A stretch of 64,000 bases of DNA from an uncultured Colwellia sp. (GTDB lineage: Bacteria > Pseudomonadota > Gammaproteobacteria > Enterobacterales > Alteromonadaceae), in assembly GCA_913063325.1 (NCBI GenBank), contig CAJXYE010000016.1:1-64000 (forward strand). Reading direction: 5' to 3'. Below the pieces are notes generated by a model. It was given only the letters and a program-made list of their open reading frames with translations. It was not told the origin of the DNA and ran no database searches. Positions 58,816 to 64,000 of this stretch are shown here, piece after piece (within the stretch, counting starts at the first letter, position 1; each line of letters opens with the position of its first letter). Position numbers and translations under genes: made by a program.

Positions 58816-59712
58816 ATGAGTTTAACACTACTATACCGTGGAAAGAACGTCAGATTTTCAATGCAATTGACTAAATTGCATTGGTTATCCGCGGTTTGTG
58901 CGTTTGCGTTAATTTCAGGCTTGGTTGTCCACTTGATTTTTACTAATAAATTGCAACCAGATGGGGATAAGTATCAGGTATTATCCCAAGTTAACCAAGC
59001 ACCTAATAAGATTAAAGAACAAAAAATTACCGCACTAACGATTAAACTAGCCGAATTACAGAGTCAGGTATTACGTTTAAATGCCTTGGGTGATCGCTTA
59101 GCTGATTCTGCTAATATTCCAACAACAGAATTTAACTTTAACCAGTTGCCAGCCAGTGGCGGACCGGTATCTGAAGCCTTTCCAATAAATGATAAAACCC
59201 TTGAACAACTTTTTATTGAAATAGATGATTTTGAAAGTAAGATAAATTACGAAGAAAAACAATTGCAAATGCTTGAATCTTTGAGTTTTGGTCACCATAT
59301 ACAAAATAATGGTTACTTATCAGGTCGACCAATAGCCAAAGGTTGGTTATCTTCTTATTATGGTGTCCGCAAAGACCCATTTAATGGTAAACCAACAATG
59401 CACAAAGGGGTCGATTTTGCTGGTAAAGAAGATACAGCCATTATTGCTACGGCCTCAGGTGTCGTCACTTGGGCAAGTAAGCGCTATGGTTATGGTAATT
59501 TGGTTGAAATAAATCATGGTGAAGGCTTAACTACTCGCTATGGTCACAATAAAAATTTATTAGTAAGTGTTGGTGATGTCGTAAATAAAGGACAAAAAAT
59601 TGCACGTATGGGCAGTACTGGTCGCTCAACTGGGCCGCATGTTCATTATGAAATATTACGTAATAATAGACAAATTGACCCAATTAAATTTGTTTATCGA
59701 AAAGGGAAATAA
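58816..59712 (+). CDS. Membrane-anchored M23 (LytM) peptidase
   Basis: This 298-residue protein has one N-terminal membrane helix (LHWLSAVCAFALISGLVVHL), a coiled coil (about residues 60-100), a linker and a LytM domain. The zinc ligands H196 and D200 (HKGVDFAG) and H275-V-H277 are all present, so it should be an active endopeptidase on peptidoglycan rather than a degenerate regulator such as EnvC. Its place by the dcw cluster and secA is common in related genera. It could trim septal cross-links; that role is inference. Confidence 0.88.
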   Translation: MSLTLLYRGKNVRFSMQLTKLHWLSAVCAFALISGLVVHLIFTNKLQPDGDKYQVLSQVNQAPNKIKEQKITALTIKLAELQSQVLRLNALGDRLADSANIPTTEFNFNQLPASGGPVSEAFPINDKTLEQLFIEIDDFESKINYEEKQLQMLESLSFGHHIQNNGYLSGRPIAKGWLSSYYGVRKDPFNGKPTMHKGVDFAGKEDTAIIATASGVVTWASKRYGYGNLVEINHGEGLTTRYGHNKNLLVSVGDVVNKGQKIARMGSTGRSTGPHVHYEILRNNRQIDPIKFVYRKGK

Positions 59713-59763
59713 CCGAATAAAGTGTTAAGCGGTTATCATAATAAATTCACACAAGGTGACGTA

Positions 59764-60030
59764 TATACCCATGTTACCTCAAAATGTAGGATTCAGCTGG
59801 AATTATAAACGTCTTTAGGCAAGGCATTGATTGAAGAGAATGGTTGTTCCATTGTCGAAATCAATAACGTAGCATAAAACGTTTCTAAACCAGCCCTATG
59901 GGGACGACTGAGCAAATCATGCACTTCGTTGCATCTGTTTTTAAGGGAATAACCCTTAATAAAAAGATGCGCCTTGATCATGAGTCGTTCAGTTATCCTG
60001 AAACTCACATTTTGAAGTATCATGGGTATA
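59764..60030 (+). repeat. Palindromic repeat element, copy 3, upstream of secA
   Basis: TATACCCATGTTACCTCAAA at the left end is mirrored at the right end by the complement of TATACCCATGATACTTCAAA. The inner 120 bases are nearly identical to the inverse of the element inside the riboswitch, and the core 59815-59880 also matches copy 1. It has no coding frame, and it ends 35 bases before the secA start, so it probably lies in the secA leader. Confidence 0.85.
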
Positions 60031-60065
60031 GTCACTGATAATTATCAATTAATGGTTTAAATAAG

Positions 60066-62747
60066 ATGTTTGGAAATTTGTTAACAAAAATGTTTGGTAG
60101 TCGAAATGATAGATTACTGAAAAAAATGAACAAAGAAGTCACTATAATAAATGCACTTGAACCAGTATTAGAAGCGTTAAGTGATGAAGAATTAAAAGCA
60201 AAAACCATTGAGTTTAAGGAGCGCTTCTCCCAGGGCGAAACCGTTGAACAATTATTAGCTGAAGCGTTTGCAGTGGTAAGAGAAGCCAGTAAACGTGTCT
60301 TTGGTATGCGTCACTTTGATGTGCAAATGATCGGTGGCATGGTACTTAATGAAGGAAAAATTGCTGAAATGCGTACCGGTGAGGGTAAAACACTTACCGC
60401 TACTTTACCGTCTTATTTAAATGCATTAACCGGCAAAGGTGTGCATGTTATTACCGTCAATGACTATCTCGCTACGCGTGATGCAGATTGGAGTCGTCCT
60501 TTATTTGAATTTCTTGGCATGACTGTTGGCTGTAATGTCGCAGGAATGACAACGGAAGGTAAGCAGGCAGCTTATCAATCAGATGTCACTTATGGTACCA
60601 ATAACGAGTTCGGTTTTGACTATTTGCGTGACAACATGGTCTTCTCGGCACAAGAGCGTTCTCAAAAACCTCTACACTTTGCCATTATCGATGAAGTCGA
60701 TTCAATCCTTATTGATGAAGCAAGAACACCGCTTATCATTTCAGGTCAAGCTGAAGACAGTTCGGCGCTGTACAAAGTTATCAATACTTTAGTGCCGACA
60801 CTTGAGCAGCAAGAAGAAGAAGATAAAGAAGGCGAAGAGAGTACCGGTGATTTCACTATTGATGAAAAAGCCAAGCAAGTTTATCTAACTGAGCGTGGTC
60901 AAATTCATATTGAAGAGATCATGGTAGAAAAAGAATTACTCACCGAAGGTGATACTTTATTCTCAGCTGCAAACATAACGTTATTACACCATGTTATGGC
61001 TGCGTTACGCGCTCATAAGTTGTTTCAAAAAGATGTCGATTATATTGTAAAAGATAGCGAAGTCGTTATTGTTGATGAACACACGGGTCGTACAATGGAA
61101 GGCCGTCGTTGGTCTGAAGGTCTTCATCAAGCAGTTGAAGCTAAAGAAGGCGTTGATATTCAAAATGAAAATCAGACACTCGCTTCTATTACCTTTCAAA
61201 ACTATTTCAGAATTTACGAAAAATTATCAGGAATGACAGGTACTGCTGATACAGAAGCTTTCGAGTTCAATCATATTTATGGCTTAGAAACAGTTATTAT
61301 TCCTACCAACCAGCCAATGGTTCGTAAAGACATGGCTGATTTGATTTACTTAACAACGGACGAAAAGTTTGAAGCTATTTTAGCTGACATTCAAGATTGC
61401 GTTAAACGTGGTCAACCGGTTCTTGTCGGTACTATTGCTATTGAGACTTCAGAGTTCTTATCTGATTTCTTGAAAAAACAAAAAATTAAGCACAAGGTAC
61501 TTAATGCTAAGTTCCATCAGCAAGAAGCTGAAATTGTCGCTGACGCTGGTAAAGAGGGCGCAGTAACGATTGCAACTAATATGGCCGGTCGTGGTACTGA
61601 TATCGTGTTAGGTGGTAATTTAGATGCCATTATCGCTAAATTAACTAACCCGAGTGAAGACGATATAGCTAAAGCTAAAGCGCAGTGGAAAATAGACCAT
61701 GAACGTGTGCTTGAGTTAGGTGGTTTGCATATTGTTGCAACAGAACGTCATGAATCAAGACGAATCGATAACCAACTTCGTGGCCGCTCAGGTCGTCAAG
61801 GTGATGAAGGTTCAACACGTTTCTACCTATCAATGGAAGATTCATTGATGCGTATATTTGCCTCAGAACGTATTTCTAATATGATGCGTAAATTAGGCAT
61901 GGAACATGGTGAAGCCATTGAACACCCTTGGGTAACGCGTAGTATTGAAAATGCCCAACGTAAAGTTGAAGGCCGTAACTTTGATATGCGTAAGCAGCTT
62001 CTTGAATATGATGATGTTGCCAATGATCAACGTGGCGTTATTTACGAGCAACGTAATGAACTACTTGATAATGAAGAAATTGGTGAAGTTGTTGATGCCA
62101 TTCGCAGTGATGTCATTAATGGCGTTATTGACCAGCACATACCACGCCAGTCATTAGACGAAATGTGGGATATACAAGGCCTTGAAGAACAATTAAAAGG
62201 TGAATATTCAACTGACTTAACTATCGCTAAGTGGCTTGAAGAAGACAGCAAACTTCATGAAGAAAGCTTACGTGAAAAAATCGTTACTGAGTTTGATCAA
62301 GCTTATAAAGATAAAGAAGGGGCCGTTGGCGCTGATGTTTTAAGACAGTTTGAAAAAGCGGTTATGTTACAAAGCTTAGATTCTCATTGGAAAGAACATT
62401 TATCTGCCATGGATCACCTTCGCCAAGGTATAGGCTTGCGTGCTCATGCACAAAAGAACCCTAAGCAAGAATTTAAGCGTGAATCATTTGAGTTGTTTAC
62501 TGAAATGTTAGACAACTTGAAATATGATGTAGTGGGTATTTTGTCTAAAGTTCAAATTCGTGCTGAATCTGATGTTGAAGCGGTTGAAGAACAACATAGA
62601 AAATCGGAAGAAGTGCCAAAAGATTTTCAACATCAATCGGCATCAGGATCTAGTGAGCAAGCACAGCAACCTCGCGTAGGCCGAAATGAACCTTGCCCAT
62701 GTGGCTCAGGTAAAAAATATAAACAATGCCATGGTAAATTAGCTTAA
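60066..62747 (+). CDS. secA: Protein translocase ATPase SecA
   Basis: This 893-residue motor pushes preproteins through SecYEG. It has the Walker A segment [19 protein letters not shown], the DEAD-type [18 protein letters not shown], the second ATPase half ([25 protein letters not shown]) and the C-terminal zinc and SecB-binding motif [15 protein letters not shown]. No secM-like gene precedes it; instead a repeat element fills the gap. A terminator follows its stop. Confidence 0.98.
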   Translation: MFGNLLTKMFGSRNDRLLKKMNKEVTIINALEPVLEALSDEELKAKTIEFKERFSQGETVEQLLAEAFAVVREASKRVFGMRHFDVQMIGGMVLNEGKIAEMRTGEGKTLTATLPSYLNALTGKGVHVITVNDYLATRDADWSRPLFEFLGMTVGCNVAGMTTEGKQAAYQSDVTYGTNNEFGFDYLRDNMVFSAQERSQKPLHFAIIDEVDSILIDEARTPLIISGQAEDSSALYKVINTLVPTLEQQEEEDKEGEESTGDFTIDEKAKQVYLTERGQIHIEEIMVEKELLTEGDTLFSAANITLLHHVMAALRAHKLFQKDVDYIVKDSEVVIVDEHTGRTMEGRRWSEGLHQAVEAKEGVDIQNENQTLASITFQNYFRIYEKLSGMTGTADTEAFEFNHIYGLETVIIPTNQPMVRKDMADLIYLTTDEKFEAILADIQDCVKRGQPVLVGTIAIETSEFLSDFLKKQKIKHKVLNAKFHQQEAEIVADAGKEGAVTIATNMAGRGTDIVLGGNLDAIIAKLTNPSEDDIAKAKAQWKIDHERVLELGGLHIVATERHESRRIDNQLRGRSGRQGDEGSTRFYLSMEDSLMRIFASERISNMMRKLGMEHGEAIEHPWVTRSIENAQRKVEGRNFDMRKQLLEYDDVANDQRGVIYEQRNELLDNEEIGEVVDAIRSDVINGVIDQHIPRQSLDEMWDIQGLEEQLKGEYSTDLTIAKWLEEDSKLHEESLREKIVTEFDQAYKDKEGAVGADVLRQFEKAVMLQSLDSHWKEHLSAMDHLRQGIGLRAHAQKNPKQEFKRESFELFTEMLDNLKYDVVGILSKVQIRAESDVEAVEEQHRKSEEVPKDFQHQSASGSSEQAQQPRVGRNEPCPCGSGKKYKQCHGKLA

Positions 62748-62768
62748 TAGTTATAGCCAATAGCACTT

Positions 62769-62797
62769 AAAGCCAGTCAATTGACTGGCTTTTTTAT
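62769..62797 (+). terminator. Rho-independent terminator after secA
   Basis: AAAGCCAGTC / GACTGGCTTT form a 10-bp stem with loop AATT and a following T run. Confidence 0.92.
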
Positions 62798-62838
62798 TTT
62801 AGATTCACGCCAAAAATTAGTAAAAGAGTAGAGATTTT

Positions 62839-63279
62839 ATGAATAAAATAGTTCATGTTGCAGTAGGAGTTATTCGAACAACTGATAATGAGGGATGTTG
62901 TCGATACTTTCTGACTAAACGCCTTAAAGAGGCTCATCAAGGAGGAAAGTGGGAGTTTCCTGGTGGTAAGGTGGAAGAAGGCGAAACTGTCGCTCAGGCG
63001 CTTTCTAGAGAGCTTAAGGAAGAAGTGGCGATTGATATATTATCATGCCAGCCATTAATGAAGATTGAGCACAATTACCCAGGTAAAGAAGGAGGTGAGA
63101 AGGGCAGTAAAACAGTTCGTCTGGACGTTTTTATTGTAGATAACTTTACCGGAGAGCCGAGTGCACAAGAAGGACAAGGGCAAGGCTGGTTTGAATTAAA
63201 GGATTTTGAAAAATTAGACTTTCCAGAGGCTAATAAAGTCATTATTGAAAAGCTCTTTGAACAGAGTCCATCAAACTAA
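62839..63279 (+). CDS. mutT: 8-oxo-dGTP diphosphatase MutT (Nudix)
   Basis: This 146-residue Nudix hydrolase removes 8-oxo-dGTP from the nucleotide pool. The Nudix box is GGKVEEGETVAQALSRELKE followed by EVAI; the usual glycine in the EExGU end is Ala here (EEVAI instead of EEVGI), a mild departure. KWEFPGGK is as in MutT. The secA-mutT order is common in gammaproteobacteria. It is convergent with yacG. Confidence 0.92.
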   Translation: MNKIVHVAVGVIRTTDNEGCCRYFLTKRLKEAHQGGKWEFPGGKVEEGETVAQALSRELKEEVAIDILSCQPLMKIEHNYPGKEGGEKGSKTVRLDVFIVDNFTGEPSAQEGQGQGWFELKDFEKLDFPEANKVIIEKLFEQSPSN

Positions 63280-63343
63280 AAAGTGTTTTACCTAAACTCT
63301 GGATAATGAGTGCTTGATGTTTAAGTAGAAACAATAATTTAGT

Positions 63344-63580
63344 TTATTCCGGTTCAACAAAAAATTTATTATTTTGTAAAAACTCTTCTTCCATCGCATC
63401 AAGCATTTCTTCGGATAAAACGGTATCAACTTGAATGTTCTGGCTGATTTTATGACCTTCATCTGCCCACTCACCTAAGTCAATAAGCTGGCAGCGTTTA
63501 CTACAAAAAGGACGGTATTCGCTACTTTCTTGCCATATAACCGTTTCTTTACATTGTGGGCAGGGTACTTTTAAGGTCAT
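63344..63580 (-). CDS. yacG: DNA gyrase inhibitor YacG
   Basis: This 78-residue zinc protein has four cysteines in the family pattern ([10 protein letters not shown] and [17 protein letters not shown]). YacG binds GyrB and inhibits DNA gyrase in E. coli. It lies downstream of zapD on the same strand, the classical coaE-zapD-yacG order. The acidic C-terminal tail is typical. Confidence 0.93.
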   Translation of the reverse strand: MTLKVPCPQCKETVIWQESSEYRPFCSKRCQLIDLGEWADEGHKISQNIQVDTVLSEEMLDAMEEEFLQNNKFFVEPE

Positions 63581-63687
63581 GTGGGATTTAATTTAAAGGT
63601 AAAGTGAGCTTAATTATACACTAAATATTAGGCCATGGAATCATTAACAACTTGTGGGATAATTAAGCAGATAATACTTATATTAAG

Positions 63688-64000
63688 TTAACAGCGTGCT
63701 AATTGAAATATCGTTGCTTGGTTGGCATAGCGACGACCGGTATGTTGGCAAGGTAACATAAAGCGGATGGAATAGCGGAATTTGTTACCACTGACTGTCG
63801 GATAATATCCCGCCTCTTTAGCGAGTTTTATTCTCAACAATAAAAGTCCTTCACCGTTATCTTGATAAAAACCACTATCAACTTCTATGGTCTCAAATTC
63901 AGCACGTAGTCTGATAAATTTAAGTACAATGGCAAGTGAAGAGGATATATCACTTAATAGATTGAGCCATTGTTGAATTTCTTGTTTAGTTTGCGTTTCA
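63688..64000 (-). CDS. zapD: Cell division protein ZapD, C-terminal part
   Basis: The last 103 codons are in the window and run off its right edge. They read KQEIQQWLNLLSDISSSLAI and end YYPTVSGNKFRYSIRFMLPC and then RRYANQATIFQLARC before TAA, matching the C-terminal half of ZapD (YacF, DUF1342), which bundles FtsZ filaments. It stands upstream of yacG with about 107 bases between them. Confidence 0.88.
   Translation of the reverse strand, partial: ETQTKQEIQQWLNLLSDISSSLAIVLKFIRLRAEFETIEVDSGFYQDNGEGLLLLRIKLAKEAGYYPTVSGNKFRYSIRFMLPCQHTGRRYANQATIFQLARC

Noticed and set aside
59713-60065. A secM-like regulatory gene before secA
   Set aside because: The only minus-strand frame (59793-60035) lies inside the repeat element, and no plus-strand frame with a SecM-like arrest motif is present.

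Overview
The window is a chromosomal segment of a marine gammaproteobacterium. The AT-rich codon use, the ArcA/free-Hpt pair, the gene order obgE-folA-gltD-gltB, and a complete mra/dcw cluster running into lpxC, dciA, secA, mutT, yacG and zapD all point to the Alteromonadales, most likely Colwellia or a close relative. That placement is inference from protein resemblance and synteny; no 16S gene is present.

Layout. 1-8400: end of rpmA, obgE, folA, and the minus-strand glutamate synthase genes gltB-gltD. 8400-14200: folE2 (zinc-independent GTP cyclohydrolase), a free Hpt protein facing arcA, a membrane histidine kinase, and rsmC. 14270-18340: a lysine riboswitch, split by an inserted palindromic repeat, ahead of a three-gene set: a DapD-type succinyltransferase, a LysA-like PLP decarboxylase and an AstE/aspartoacylase-type zinc deacylase. 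18480-24130: a TraF-like outer-membrane protein, then a zinc-uptake unit (perfect Zur box, small Cys protein, His-rich TonB receptor), then an orphan sugar-type binding protein. 24150-30080: cvfB with a decayed tandem copy of its own tail, and an RND efflux pair. 30090-38800: a gene remnant, a TPR hybrid histidine kinase with an unknown partner, a Dyp-type peroxidase, a periplasmic transglutaminase-like protein and an acyl-CoA dehydrogenase. 39040-58190: the dcw cluster from mraZ to lpxC with its MraZ operator. 58250-64000: dciA, an M23 peptidase, secA, mutT, yacG and partial zapD.

How the parts work together. The dcw block makes the peptidoglycan precursors (MurE, MurF, MurD, MurC, Ddl, MraY, MurG) and the division machinery (FtsL, FtsI, FtsW, FtsQ, FtsA, FtsZ); ZapD and the M23 peptidase act in the same process. 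Zinc limitation is a second theme: a Zur-controlled TonB receptor unit and folE2, which replaces zinc-dependent FolE in many bacteria.

The most interesting signal is the riboswitch operon. A roughly 270-bp TATACCC...GGGTATA element sits in the apical loop of one aptamer helix, and both flanks keep the conserved lysine-aptamer core. The operon's enzyme set (acyltransferase, decarboxylase lacking a key LysA glutamate, deacylase) suggests, as a hypothesis, a shortcut to lysine through succinylated intermediates. Related repeat elements lie upstream of obgE, hpt and secA.
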